Assembly (NCBI GenBank): GCA_028571685.1
Contig: CM053142.1
Span: 124,860,796 to 124,924,795 of the forward strand
Direction: 5' to 3'
Length of the DNA stretch: 64,000 nt
Source of the DNA: Heterohyrax brucei
Taxonomy: Eukaryota > Chordata > Mammalia > Hyracoidea > Procaviidae
Positions 1-11,495 of the stretch are shown piece by piece. Below the pieces are notes generated by a model. That model was not told the origin of the DNA, searched no databases, and worked only from the letters and a program-made list of their open reading frames with translations. The stretch's first letter is position 1, and each line of letters begins with the position of its first letter. The position numbers were made by a program, and so were the translations under genes.

Positions 1-721
1 TGCCCTGAGAGATGGTAAGTGGTCAGGTTCCACTGAGTTATGTAACGCTTTGACCGGCCCATCTTCAACTGAACCGAAACATAAAAGTTTTCCCCCGCCA
101 AAACAGATAAGCACATAATTTTAAAGGCTTAGAAGTAAAAAAAAAATTCCTGTGGGTCTGTATACACTTGAAAGTATCACCTACATAGTAGCAGAAACTA
201 TTTAGGAAGAGCAATGGGTTCATTCAGACACTGGCAAATCCATTTTCTTTCTTTCTGCTCACAAAATACAGTAGTCATACATTTAACAGAAAAACAACTT
301 GCATAAATTTCAGCAGAAACTCCTGCTTTTAGATGCAACTGAAATTTCCAAGTTATCTTCCTTCTGGCCCACTCATAAACTTGACTCCAACAACACTTCT
401 GATGATATGACACCTATTACTAACTCCTACTAATAAATACAAAGTAAGCAGGGGCAGATTATCCAGTAATCAAGGTACATCTTGTTTTATGATTAGTAAA
501 TAAATACAAGTAGGCCCACTTGCTGTTTAATCCAGTCTTAAAAGCAGGTACTCTCAAGTAGTGAGCCCTGGATCCAAAGGCCCAGAGATCCCACAATGGA
601 GATGTTTTCAAAAGAATTTACCGAAAGCAGTCAACCAACCAAGACAATCACAGTTGACATTTAATGAAGGATTATCATGTGCTGTATATAACGTTAAATA
701 CTTGTCATTAAATATTTCTCC
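1..721. other. No recognised feature
   Basis: Ordinary AT-rich sequence. I see no coding signature, RNA gene or clear repeat; short open frames here lack family similarity. Confidence 0.5.
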
Positions 722-798
722 ATGAGGTACTCCACTGCTATTTGTAAGGTTTGCACTGGCTAATTCTTTTCCGAAATAGACTGCCAGGTCCTCCTTTC
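722..798 (-). mobile_element. AfroSINE fragment, long subtype
   Basis: Reverse-strand middle part of the longer AfroSINE subtype, recognised by the block reading 'tttgcactggctaattctt' followed by a 'gccaggtcctcctttctt'-like block. It ends where the next repeat (RTE tail) begins. Confidence 0.6.
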
Positions 799-1032
799 TT
801 CGGACATGTGGTCAGGAAGGATCCATCCCTGGAGAAGGATAGCACACTTGGCAGAGTGGAGGGTCAGTGAAAAAGAGGGATACCCTCAGTAAGATGGATT
901 GACTTAGTTGCTGCAATGATGTATTCAAGCACAAAAAGGATTGTAGCCATGGTGCAGGATGGGGCAGTGTTTTGTTCTGTTGTGCACTGGTCACAATGAG
1001 TTGGAACCGACTTGTCGGCCATCTAACAACGA
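799..1032 (+). mobile_element. RTE-clade LINE, 3' end
   Basis: Matches the last codons and 3' tail of the RTE (BovB-like) LINE of afrotherians: 'gagggtcagtgaaaaagagg', 'aagatggattgact', 'ggcagtgttttgttctgttg', then 'gttggaaccgacttg' and 'catctaacaacg'. The tail resembles the AfroSINE tail. 5'-truncated; coding is broken. Confidence 0.8.
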
Positions 1033-1130
1033 AGTACTCAGCACAATGCAGAAGTCAGGAAAAAGGCCAAGGGTGAGACAGACCTAATTCCAAGTTGGTC
1101 TCTGCAAATTACTGCTCACTGGTTCTGGGT

Positions 1131-1285
1131 AAGGAAACCCTGGCAACACAGTGGGTTAAATGCAACGTCTCCTAACCGAAAAGTTGGCAGTTCAAATTTG
1201 CCAGGCGCTCCTTGGAAACTCCATGGGGCAGTTCTACTTTGACCTGTACGGTTGCTAGGAATTGGACCTGACTCAATGACAGGCC
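1131..1285 (+). mobile_element. AfroSINE
   Basis: Head to tail SINE: 'aaaccctggcaacacagtgg', B-box-like 'gttcaaatttg', 'gctccttggaaactcc', 'gcagttctacttt' and a diverged tail. Fairly diverged copy. Confidence 0.85.
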
Positions 1286-1364
1286 AGTTACTTTCTCCCT
1301 GTAAAACGAGGGTTATAACAGAAGAGAATCACAGATGAATGGGGAGAATTAAATGACACATGGA

Positions 1365-1530
1365 AGCTGTGGTGACACAGAGGTTAAGTGCTGTGGCTGC
1401 TACCCAAAAAGTCAGCTGCTCGAAGCTACCAGGTACTCCTTAGAAATGTTAGGGAGCAGTATGGCTCTGTCCTATAGGATCGCTAGGAGTCAGAATCGAC
1501 TCTACAGCACTGCATGAGACAGCAAAAAAA
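1365..1530 (+). mobile_element. AfroSINE
   Basis: 'gtggtgacacagaggttaag' head, 'ggctctgtcctatagg' body and 'gagtcagaatcgactc' tail. It lies 80 bp downstream of another copy in the same orientation and is followed by a short A-rich run. Confidence 0.85.
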
Positions 1531-2069
1531 AAAGAAAGTATGTAACTGGCTGGCGATTGAGTCCTCTTACTATACTGTTCAATAATATACCAAAAAGCTA
1601 GCTGCCTCTCCTGTCGGGCCCATTCAAGTCAGGAAAATTTCCTCCTCCCACACTTCTCTTTCTACCAGCAGCATCCTATGGCAAACATCAAAAACGCAGG
1701 GCCCTCTCCAGGCATTAACAGCCCTCACATGGCACAGCGCAACCCTCTCCCCAGGACAATGACCTCAGCCAAGTGCTGTCACTCCTCCGAGCTCACTCCT
1801 CAAGGTTGCTACGCACTCAAAACACATATGACAGCTATCTGTACACTGGCTATGGGGTATATTTTCAGATTCCTACTTGAAGCCACTCACAGACACCCAT
1901 ACCTGGGCCCCAGGCTCACCAAGCAAAGAATTTTATTTTGTGGTTGCTGTTATTTTGCTCTGCTTATAAATTAAAACTCAGCGGTACTTGGCGTGGCTTT
2001 AAGTTAAGAACACTTACGCTGTAAATACCATTCCAAGGCCACCAATTCAATTCTGGCTCATAGTGAGCA
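1531..2069. other. No recognised feature
   Basis: Includes a 98-codon open frame at 1678-1974 (+) with no recognisable domain, signal or context. I do not regard it as a gene. Confidence 0.45.
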
Positions 2070-2245
2070 TAAAGGACAGTGTGGCATTGCCCTGTGGCAC
2101 TGCCCCACAGCAATGCCAAAGCAGTAATCTATATGGAAACAGACTACCCCATCTTTCTCCTAAAGAGTGGTTGGTGGGTTTCAACTGCTGACCTTTCAGT
2201 TGGCATCCCAGTGCTTTAACCTCTGCACCACCAGACCCCTTTAAC
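2070..2245 (-). mobile_element. AfroSINE, long subtype
   Basis: Reverse-strand copy: 'cccatctttctcctaaagag' then 'ggtgggtttcaactgctgac', 'cctttcagttggca' and 'ctctgcaccaccagacccc' (complement of the tRNA-like head). Confidence 0.8.
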
Positions 2246-3404
2246 ATTGCTGCTCAACAGATGGCAATTACAATGGCTGTGAAGAAAGAGTTTATCTTAT
2301 AAAAGGCCATCAGGTGGAGTGAGATATTGCTGATTCATATTTAATCAAGAAGCAAATAGCCAAATGTGGTGGGGGTAGCCGAGGGAAACTGATCACTGAT
2401 GGAAGACCAAATTACAGCTTTCAATTATTAAAGTTCTCTTTTCTAGGTAACCTCTCGGGCAGTGTTTCTGAAGTATTTACAGACCACCCAGATGGCCTGG
2501 AACATAAGGACAACTTAATTCCTAGCTCCAAGTTAGAAAATAACCTCTCATTACTGATGTACTGAAGACCTAGAAACCCAAGCCTTTAATAATAGCCACA
2601 AGCAAAACCAGCTGGACAGCCAATGGAGCAACCATCAAGAATAACAGCTTCTCCCAGGACTGCTTCAGCCGCCCCCGGGTGCGAGGGAACACAGGGAATC
2701 CATCCCAACCAATTCAGTGAAGAGTCAAGTGTTGCCAGGAGAAGAAATGACAGTATGAAATCAAATTCTTTGTCATGCTTGGGCTTCATGTTTTGGAAAG
2801 TGAATAAGGACCAACTCACACAGGAGACAACATGGTAGAGAAGGCAGAATAAACGCTGTCCAGAGAAAGGACACGTGCATGTCCTCCTCCCAGCTGTGAG
2901 GCCTTACACCTTCTAGTCTCTGTCTATGGCTAATGAAAGGATCCGACCAGTCGGGGATTGGAAACCTGGGTCCCAAGGGCCATCTATTGCCCACAGGCAA
3001 GTTGATTAATTCAAAATTTTTGTCCACAATTCTTTAAAGGCAAATTACCAATTTTTAGAAATCTGGGTATTTACATGAAAATTCTGAATTCTCTCATTTC
3101 TCTTGAAAGCTAATATATCTGGCTATACATCTGTCTGACTCCTGTGAGACAACATTCACCTGGAGCTCAGGGGAAGCTGTCCCATGAATTAGGCTTGTTC
3201 TGGCTCATACGAATTCTCACTGTTCACCTCTCCCATTAAGTTATTAGCCTGGCCCTACAGCCTTCTGGGTCTGCCACCCTGCAATTAGATCTTTTCACTT
3301 TATGAGTAAACCTAGAAAGTTATTAGGTACATAATATACATCGATTCCTCCAGTTATTATGATGTTGTTTACTTGTCTAGTTGTGTGGATTGCCAAAAGA
3401 GTGA
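2246..3404. other. No recognised feature
   Basis: About 1.1 kb without an identifiable repeat or coding signature. Overlapping short frames on both strands at 2586-3027 look like chance. Confidence 0.45.
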
Positions 3405-3715
3405 ACAAATTAGTCTTAGACGAGATACAACCACAATGTTCCCTAGAAGTGAGGATGGTGAGATTATGACTCACTTGATTCTGATACAACATTTGGAAAG
3501 ACCAGTCTCCAGAAAAAGATATCTTATATGGTACAGTAAAAGGTCAGCAAAAGTGAGGGAAACCGTTAGTGAGATAGACTGACACAACAGCCACAAACTG
3601 GACTCAAACACACCAAAGCTCATGAATATGGCACAGAAATACACAATGTTTCATTCTGTTATACAATATAGTTGCAATGAGTCAAAACTCACTCGATGCC
3701 AATGAATAACAACAT
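3405..3715 (+). mobile_element. RTE-clade LINE, 3' end
   Basis: Diverged RTE tail with the ordered landmarks 'gaggatggtgagattatgac', 'ggtcagcaaaagtgaggg', 'gatagactgacacaac', 'atgtttcattctgttat' and the terminal 'actcgatgccaatgaataac'. 5'-truncated, not coding. Confidence 0.75.
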
Positions 3716-4682
3716 ACACTGGTTGAAATGATTTATTTAAAAAAACATAGGGATAAGTCAAGATGACTAGAATATGATTTCTCTCCTCACAAGGCTCAGT
3801 CATCTGCAATATAGACAACTTCTTGCAAATAATTGCAACTTGCTGGGATTGAGGCCAAAATCAAGGTGTGTGACACAAGGGATCCGAGAACCTACAGAAG
3901 AAAGTCACACTGCAAACAACAGAGAAAGTCTCACAGGTAAGGTGGCATTTGAGCTCAGTCTTTTGGAATAAAGGAGGAAATTAAAAGGAAAAATACAAGT
4001 AGGTTCTTTGGGCAGAGAACAGCTTATGAAAATACAGAGTGGTGTAGAAGATTATCAACAGGGGTTAGGTGTGACTTAACTATAGCCTTGGTGAAGGAGT
4101 TACCCCAGAATTAGATTATGAATTTCTATAAGAATCTTACGTAGATCATAACCAAGGGAAGAATAAGATTCTTTAAACCAGAGGTCAAACCAGTTTGAAC
4201 CAGTTCACTCATGGCCCAGGAAGTAAAACAAGACACATCTAAAATTTTTACAATTTGTGTGATCTAGCAAGATACCCAAGACAGTAAAAAATTATGAGTT
4301 CTGGAATGAGCCACTCAGCAGAGGTGCAGTGAGCCCTTTCAGGAGCCTGATACATGAGAAAGGATTATTAGCAGCACTGTGGAGAGCGCCATATGTCATC
4401 TCTGAGCAGGGCACTGCTATTTCAGACTCTGCTAAAAATCAGAAGGGCAATAAATTTAGTGGTTACCCCATGTGAATCCTGCCCTTGTTTTCTAAGAGGG
4501 AGGTAAGGTTTCATATTTTTCCTATTCCAGTTACTGTTCTACTTCATCCAAATTTTAAACATTCAGATCTCTTCCAGTTTTGCTTCCTTGGACATGACTA
4601 AACTGGGAAGTCTCAGTTCCAAGCCCTCATTTAAAGAACGCACTGTATGGTCAAAAAATGTTTTAAAAAGTAACTCTAGTGA
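3716..4682. other. No recognised feature
   Basis: Nearly 1 kb of unassigned sequence with no repeat or exon signature that I can support. Confidence 0.45.
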
Positions 4683-5072
4683 CCTGTTGTTGTCAGGTAC
4701 CATGGAGTCAACTTAGACTAATGGGGATCCCATCTGACAGAGCAGAACTGCCCTAGAGGACAGTAATCTTTATGGAAGGAGCCCTGTGGCACAGTGGTGA
4801 AGAACTCAGCTGCTAACTGAAAGCTCAGCAGTTCAGACTCACCAATCAACATGACAGTCTTCCTCTGCATAGATTATATAGCCTTAGAAATTCTATGGGG
4901 TTGTTCTACTCTGTCCTATAGAGCTACAACTGACTCAGTGACAATGAATTTTGTTTGCCTAATCTTTACGAAAACAGATCACCAGATATTTCTCTCTCAG
5001 AGCTGCTGGGTGGGTTTGAACTGCCAACCTTCCAGTTAGCAGCCAAGCAGTTAATGGTTACACCACATGAGC
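4683..5072 (-). mobile_element. AfroSINE (long subtype) split by a younger SINE
   Basis: The tail-side half (4683-4774) and the head-side half (from 4960 to about 5072, ending in 'gttacaccacatgagcacc') belong to one reverse-strand SINE. A forward SINE fills the gap and is bounded by an 11-bp duplication of the host SINE. Confidence 0.75.
4775..4959 (+). mobile_element. AfroSINE inserted in another SINE
   Basis: Begins 'gagccctgtggcacagtgg' and ends with an 'actgactcagtgacaatg' tail. It carries the extra block 'cttcctctgcatagatta' of a subfamily also seen at 5468 and 35870. The flanking repeats taatctttatg (4764-4774) and taatctttacg (4960-4970) are its target duplication. Confidence 0.85.
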
Positions 5073-5087
5073 ACCTTCCTAGTGGCC

Positions 5088-5286
5088 TTAACTAAAATCA
5101 AACCCATTGCCATCAAGTTGATTCCAATTCTTGGTCGCGCCCTAGGACAGAGCAATAGGGTTTCTAAGGCTTCAATCTTTATGGAAGCAGATGGCCACAT
5201 CTTTATCCCAAAGAGTGGCTGGTGGGTTTGAACCACCATTTTTGGTTAACAGCTAAGCACTTTAACCACTGTGCCACTACAGCTCC
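5088..5286 (-). mobile_element. AfroSINE, long subtype
   Basis: Nearly full reverse copy, from 'atcaaacccattgccatcaa' through 'gggtttctaaggcttcaatc' and 'cccaaagagtggctgg' to 'aaccactgtgccactacagc'. Confidence 0.88.
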
Positions 5287-5465
5287 CTTTTCTAGTGGCC
5301 TAGCAGAGGATAAATGACAAAAGGAAAGAGACTGCAAACCAAACAATGAGCCTGGGTGAAAAGGAAGAGATGGTTTGAAAGATGGCAGAACGACGCCCTA
5401 GTAAAACCTGATGGACACAGATAGCAGAGGAGAGGGAAGGCAAGAGGATGACTCCTAGGACTCCT

Positions 5466-5572
5466 AGCTGGCAGAATGAGTCTTCCTCTGCACAGATTAT
5501 AGCCTTAGAAATCCTATGGGGTTGTTCTACTCTATCCTGTAGAGCTGCAATTGACTCAATGACAATGAAGGG
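5466..5572 (+). mobile_element. AfroSINE, 3' part
   Basis: 5'-truncated copy of the subfamily with the 'cttcctctgcacagatta' block. It closely resembles the copy at 4850-4945 and ends 'attgactcaatgacaatga'. Confidence 0.8.
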
Positions 5573-5694
5573 AGATGAGAAGGTAAAATGGTCTTGGGGG
5601 CTGGTGGTTTGGGGGATGAGAGACTGCAACTGGTTTTAAGTCACTGAATTTTGCTGTCAGTGCCTTTGTAAATTCTAGGAGTTTAACCAGGGGA

Positions 5695-6080
5695 GTGTTA
5701 ACCTACAGGCTGTGGGCCAAATCTAGATCACCAACTGATTTGAATGGCTCACCAACTAAGAGTGGTCTGAACTATTTTTTCCCCTCTTTTTCCTTCTATT
5801 TTTCAATCGCAGTAAAAGTACATATTAAAAGATTTGCAAGTACAGTAATTCTTAAATTTACCTTAAAAACAGAAGTATTTTGTGGCATGTAAAAATGATA
5901 TGAAATCAGAGTTCAGGGTTCATAAAATCCTGTTGGAGCACAGGCACCTCATCTGATCACCTGTTGTCTGCAGTGATTTTTGCCCCACAACTGCAGGTTT
6001 AGTTGCTGCTGCAGAGACTGTCTGGCCTGCAAGGCCTCAATTATTTCCTATCTACCCTCTTCTAGAAAGTTTGCTGACTT
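5695..6080 (+). mobile_element. Possible old DNA-transposon relic
   Basis: 'tacaggctgtgggccaaatc' near the start and 'ctgtctggcctgcaaggcct' plus 'agaaagtttgctgact' near the end follow the order of a widespread old mammalian non-autonomous element with 'gggccaaatc...ggcctgcaaagcc...aagtttgctgac'. I cannot name the family with certainty. Confidence 0.5.
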
Positions 6081-6594
6081 CAGGACTTCAGCTATCTGGT
6101 TGAACGTTCTTAGTTTTGTAGGTCAGTAACAGTCAAATATTGGCAATTTCATAGGATTACACATAGCACACTGGTGAAGCAAAGGACAGAGACACAAGTT
6201 TGGGTAGAATTTAAAGTGAATTTAATCATTATTAGTGACATTAATTTTCAGTATTACTTTGCTGCTAACATCTGGGAGCCAACAAGTTTCTATTTCCCCT
6301 GTGGTGCAATGGATCATTTTTCTTTTACTGTCTTGCTCACCATTCTCTCACAGCTCTTACCAAACAACTGGGTGCATCTATGCAAATAAGGTGCTTATGG
6401 TGTCCTCCTCCACCCCCAATGGATAGCTTGCTACAAATGCAAATAATTTACATGATACACTTGTGGGGTTGGGCTCATGCAAACAAGCTGTATCCAACCC
6501 TAATGAAGGGACCAATCACCTCTGCCATACCACTACACTTAGTATGAATCATCCTAGAGGTGGAAAGGGAGGCCTCAATACCACCAAGAAGAAC

Positions 6595-7215
6595 CGGAGT
6601 GGAGTGTGTCCTTTGGACCTAGAGTCTCTGTGCTAAGAACCTCCTGGACTCAGGAGACACAGAGAAAGAGAGAGCCGTAACACTGATGATGGTGCCAGAT
6701 AGTGAGAAGTGGGCAGCAGAAAGAGGAGACAGGCAAAAGATTGCACAGTGGGCTTTCTGACCCATGGAGCAAGGTGGTTACGGTGTGGGCATCCCCACTA
6801 AGTGAAGAACTAAGCACCTTTGGGCAAGAGGTTTGGAGGCAGACTGGGTTGCTTCTGGGTACTGAAACTAGGCTTGCTGACCCATAGAGCTACAGAGCTG
6901 AGTGCCTTCAGGCAGGAGCTTGCTGGCAGAGTGGGGCACCCTTGGGCACTTATCAGTAAAGCTGAGAGCTCTGTTACTTGCTGAAGTAGGGCCCAGGGGC
7001 GGCTGAGAGACTAAGGGCCAGAAAGAGGTGTGCCTGTGGGCATGGCTGAAAAGAAGCTGCCCTGCTAACTGCTCTATGCTGAGTCATTTCTAATCCTGAA
7101 TTGTAGCCTGTTACTTCTCTAATTAACTTCAGAATCACAAGAATTGTGAGTTCTGTGTGGTCAACGTGATGAATTAGCCGACCCGGCAGAGAGTGTCATG
7201 GGAGGGTCAACTGAC
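6595..7215 (+). mobile_element. LTR-like repeat, ERVL-type, copy 1
   Basis: Shares an ordered series of blocks with 54240-54920: 'ggagtggag', 'aagaacc.cct', 'actgatgatgg', then 'tgttacttct..aattaac', 'gtgagttct..gtggtcaa' and 'cagagag'. The second copy keeps a clear AATAAA. The end resembles the U5 of ERVL-type LTRs. Not coding. Confidence 0.6.
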
Positions 7216-8407
7216 GTCAGAATTGGTAAAAGGCTGGAAGGTGGAGCTATGACCGACCTCTGCCTCACAGTGATCAGCTATGTGCTGTACGTGTGGATGG
7301 TGAGTCTTCTCTTTCTTATGACGTTAGAGAGGGTCACACGCCTCCTTTATGCCATTTCTACATTCTTTTATCCCATAGAATTAAATGACTGAGGATTCAA
7401 AATGAGCACTGAAGATTGAAAGAAACCTTGGGATGTCTCCATGGATTGTCCCACGTAAATATCAGTGTTTTCTTCTTCATACTGGCTGTTTAGAAGTGGA
7501 ATTTTAACTTAACAAAGATAAAAATCAGACAGCTGCCTCTAGATATGTCAGTTATCCTCTGGGTCCTCTTGCTAAGAGCCCTCATGTCACCAGTATCCAA
7601 TGGCCTTACTTAAATGAAGGAAGTCTGTGCTCTGTGCAGCTGAAACAATTCCTATTGAAGGCTGAAAGTGGTGCTCTGTAGGGCCAAGTGCAATGAAAAC
7701 AATGGCCTACTGAAAAAGGATTTCCAGTTATGAAAATATGCATTTTCAAAAGCAGAAAAAGCTTTTTCAAGATTAGGACAATATCTTTTGTATACAGCAG
7801 TTAGCTTCAACTAGCAATTAAGGAAAAAAATTAGTATGTTTGAAGCTACTACATTTCTAAAGATAAGGTTTCCTTTCTTTATTCCAGATACATCAATACT
7901 CTGAGTAATTTGGAAAAGAGCTTTTTTCAGAGCAAAGGGAAAGTCAATTTGAAATGTTTAGTTTTAGAACGCAAACTTTTAAAAGCTTGCAACTCATTAA
8001 ATGAAACATGAAACCAAAGATAAAAATGCTGTAATCTCATCAGACATCAAATAGCTATGCAGAAATTCATTCATCAGCAGAGTCCTCAAAATCCCACCAC
8101 AATCTTGATTTTCCTTTGCTGTGGGATAGTGAGCTGGACAAGGCTGGGCTCTAATGTTTTCCTTCTAAACCTTAAAGCGACATAAAAGGAGTAATCTGAT
8201 ATGAAAAAGATTGTTTGACGTTAAGAAGGGTAAAGCTCTATCCACAGGAATTCTGGAAAAAAATCTTAAGACATGTACAGTCATTCTTCATAGAAGGTGG
8301 AGGCCACTCATCCACCTACCCCCGTAGGCACTGGGCATTGGGTGACAGGACATGGATCATGCGGCATGGGGTAGGATTCTCTCCACTACAAATTTAGGAG
8401 GCAGATG
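7216..8407. other. No recognised feature
   Basis: Repeat-poor sequence of about 1.2 kb. Short frames at 7198-7392 and 8215-8397 show no recognisable domain. Confidence 0.45.
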
Positions 8408-8600
8408 AAAAACTAAAACCAGTTGCTGCCAAGTTGATTCTGACGTATGGCAACACCCTGTATGTCAGAAGAGAAGTGTGCTCCACAGGAGTAGACCGCC
8501 AGGCCTTTCTTCCAAAGCACTTCCAATCTTTCAGTTAGCAGCCAAACTAACTTTCCATCTGGAAAATCTCGAACCAGATTATCTGGGTTTGAATCCTGAA
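8408..8600 (-). mobile_element. AfroSINE, long subtype, diverged
   Basis: 'aaccagttgctgccaagttg', 'gaagtgtgctccacagg', 'ccgccaggcctttcttcc' and 'cagttagcagccaaac' in the order expected for a reverse-strand long AfroSINE. The head is disordered. Confidence 0.75.
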
Positions 8601-8624
8601 TCAATCCATGGCAGATTTTTACCC

Positions 8625-8787
8625 TCTAAAACTCACTGTCGTTGAGTCGGGTCTGACTCACAGTGACCCTATGGGTAAGAGTAGAACTGCCCCATAGAGT
8701 TTCCAAGGAGCACCTGGCGGATGTGAACTGCTGACCTTCTGGTTAGCAGATGTAGCACTTAACCCACTATCCTACCAGAGCTTCCTG
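8625..8787 (-). mobile_element. AfroSINE
   Basis: Well-preserved reverse copy with 'actgtcgttgagtcgggtct', 'gaactgccccatagagtttc', 'accttctggttagcaga' and 'cctaccagagcttcc'. Confidence 0.9.
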
Positions 8788-8854
8788 TAGCTGTACAGTT
8801 TTCTACAATGACTCTATCTCCCTGTGCCTCGATTTCTCTCCTGTGTCAAATGAG

Positions 8855-8942
8855 GATGGCACAGTACCGGGCAGTGTTTCGTTCTGTTGTACACCAGGTC
8901 GCTACGAGGTAGAACCTGCTTATCAGCACCTAACAACAGCAA
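8855..8942 (+). mobile_element. RTE-clade LINE, extreme 3' end
   Basis: 'aggatggcacagtaccgggc', 'agtgtttcgttctgttgtac' and 'agcacctaacaacagca' form the RTE terminal block. Only about 90 bp remain. Confidence 0.8.
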
Positions 8943-10793
8943 ATGAGGATACTTAACAGCATCTTCCCAAGAGGGTAGCTATAAAGATTAAAAACGTAAC
9001 GCATTTAGAAAACAGTCTATTAGAAGACAACAGTTAAATGTGGTTTAGTCGGTCCATCCAACAACATAGTCAAAGCCGGTAACGCTAAACATGAGAAAAG
9101 TGTTGCCATTGTCTTCATGTTTTTGGCCCTATCAAGATTATACGTGAAGTAATTCAACTCAACATCCTGAGCAAACCATTCCGGCATTTTTTTTTTCCCA
9201 TAGCAATTGAGATTTTAAAAGATGTATTATGTTCAAACAAACAATGCTGTTGTAATTAGTTGCACAATGGCCTATAAATGGAAAACAGGTATTGCAAGGG
9301 ACTGTGACATGTCACATGGTGTCAGCATTCCAACAGCTTTTTTTCCCCAGGCAAGTAACAATATTACTGTGAGGGTGTATTAAAAGCAATAATTATTTTT
9401 TTGCCTCCCTGTTGCAATTTTTTAAAGTACACATTTTAACTTTAATTAGTTTTGGAAAATCTTCACCCTTGTGTTAACTAATTTGCAGAGTCTGTTTAGT
9501 TCCCAAATTAAAGCCTGGTTGTTATCTCATCAAGCATTCTTACCTTTTTCCTCAGATTCTGGGCAAAGCTCAGTTAACAATTCAAGCCTTCCTAATTTGC
9601 AAGGGAAAGAACATGCCACTGTAAACCTTGGTGGCCCAGTAAAGGCAATCTGGGTTCTATTTTAGGGAACTGATCTCTATCCTTAAAACTTTACAAAGTA
9701 CAGTGAGGCTTTGTTACGGCCTTGAGTGAGACAAATGCATTGATAAGAATGTAAACTCTTTCAAATTAAATAAAAAGGGCAAGGTTAGTTGCCAACATTT
9801 TTCAATAGTCAAAGACTCCATAACATTGTCTGCTGTTTTGGTTAATTTTTCTCCCATCTCAAATCTTCCCACAAAGCAGGGAGTAGACATTCAATAAAAT
9901 GTTCAGTGAATTATGAACAAATGCACTCTTTTCTGGATAACATCCCATGGATGGGGACTAGAATAAGTTCCAAATCCACTTATTGGTTTCTAAAAAGCTT
10001 AAAATATTTTGATTGAGTATTCCCATGAACTGTCTCCAAGGAAAAGAACTCTACATTCCAAAGGAAAAAGAATTAGTTAATGATAAACTCCTCTAAAGTG
10101 AGTCTTCATCAATTCTGCTCACACTCCTGTGTTATTTATCCTCATCCATAACAAGCTGCCTGTAGTTTGCAGAAGGCATCATGTTGCTACACACAGTTCT
10201 CTCACAAGTGCCTTTTTCCCTCTGTCTGGAATCACCTAGCCTCCTTCTTGTCTGACAAATGGCCACCTGTCCTTTGGACGTTTAGTTTACATACCACATC
10301 ATCTTAAATCTGCTTCACATGCATTTCTTCAGCGTAGTTGTTAAAACACTATAATGTAACCAACCAACCATTAAGGAGTACTGTAGTTACACTGATGGAA
10401 ATCACTAGAAACTTGGACTGGTACCCCCTAGGTGTGGTATTTATAGTTAAGTAACCTTTCACAAGTTAACTGACTTTTTTAACACTCAAGTTTCTTCAGC
10501 TATAACACTGGACTGTGTTATAGACTAACAGCATGAATGAAAACTGCTAAATGTGGCATAGGCCTGTTTTTATCTGTGCAGACCTCCTGTCTTTTCCACA
10601 TCTCCTTGTACTCCGATCCTCCTTCATCTCGTTCGACACAAATGATTGGTCCAGGAATGGTTGGCTGACCCAGGCTGAGCCAATTAGGGTCCTTCTATAA
10701 AAAATGAAAGCAAACAACAGGGAAAAAAAAAGAGAAGAGGGGAAGAGAAAGAAGAGAAATGTAGCAGACTACAAAAGGGTATAGATTAGAAAT
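8943..10793. other. Repeat-poor stretch, possible conserved non-coding DNA
   Basis: No transposon recognised for about 1.8 kb. The part around 9190-9480 is AT-rich with several TAATTA-like words and no open frame; see findings. An 'aaaaaaaagagaagaggg' purine tract lies near 10725-10760. Confidence 0.4.
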
Positions 10794-11209
10794 TGTTGAA
10801 ATGAGGAAGGGCCCGGTAAAAATTGGAGGTATTGAAGAAAGCCCCAGGAAACAACTTAATAGCAGAAAATACCACAGAATAATCTTACCTTTATCTTACA
10901 AAACACTGTCACAAGACAAGCCTGGGGGCAACCTTGCAAGTGACAGCCTGCAAGTGACCCCTAGACCTTGACCACATTTTACAACTAATAGGAGTTAACC
11001 AATCAATGTAAAGGTCAGTTCACCCTCCCTACTTTGCAATCTCACGACTTAAATACTGGGCGCTGAGGAAACTCCCCATCGCCCCCTGCTCTGTGTAGCT
11101 TGGGGTGCGTCCCTGGTGCACCAGTATTTTTCCTATTGGGCATATTTTTTTAATAAAATTTAACCTTTAAAGTAACAGTGTCGCATCTTGAAAATCGCGG
11201 ACCCTAACA
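10794..11209 (+). mobile_element. Solo LTR, family member 1
   Basis: Starts tgttgaaatgag and ends cctaaca, flanked on both sides by AAAT (10790-10793 and 11210-11213), a 4-bp target duplication. Promoter-like 'cttaaatactgggcgc' and poly(A) signal AATAAA ('aataaaatttaacc') are in the order of a class I retroviral LTR. It shares its 3' half with the LTR at 12335. No internal retroviral sequence adjoins it, so it is a recombined solo LTR. It could drive + strand transcripts. Confidence 0.8.
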
Positions 11210-11357
11210 AAATAAAGAGAATCTTAATGTAGTGATATGCATCACTTCCAATTCCATTATTCTCAGACTTCTGTAACTTTCAAGCTAAGAAGTGTAACAA
11301 CACTGAACTGTTAATATACTCTCATTTATATCATTATTATAAAATCATAGCATCTTA

Positions 11358-11495
11358 AACCCTGGTGGTGTAGCGGGTTAAGTGCTACCACTGCTAACCA
11401 CAAGGTCAGCAGTTCAAATCCACCAAGGGCTCCTTGAATATTCTGGCCCCTAGGGTCGCCATGAGTCGGATCTGACTCGAGGGCACTTGGCTACG
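11358..11495 (+). mobile_element. AfroSINE
   Basis: 'aaccctggtggtgtagcggg', 'gttcaaatccaccaaggg' and 'ccatgagtcggatctgactc'. The body is shorter than usual, with part of the 'ggcagttctactctgtcc' block missing. Confidence 0.9.

Noticed and set aside
1131..1285. tRNA gene candidates in SINE heads
   Set aside because: The A/B-box-like words belong to SINE copies with the fixed SINE body and tail; none folds as an independent tRNA by eye.
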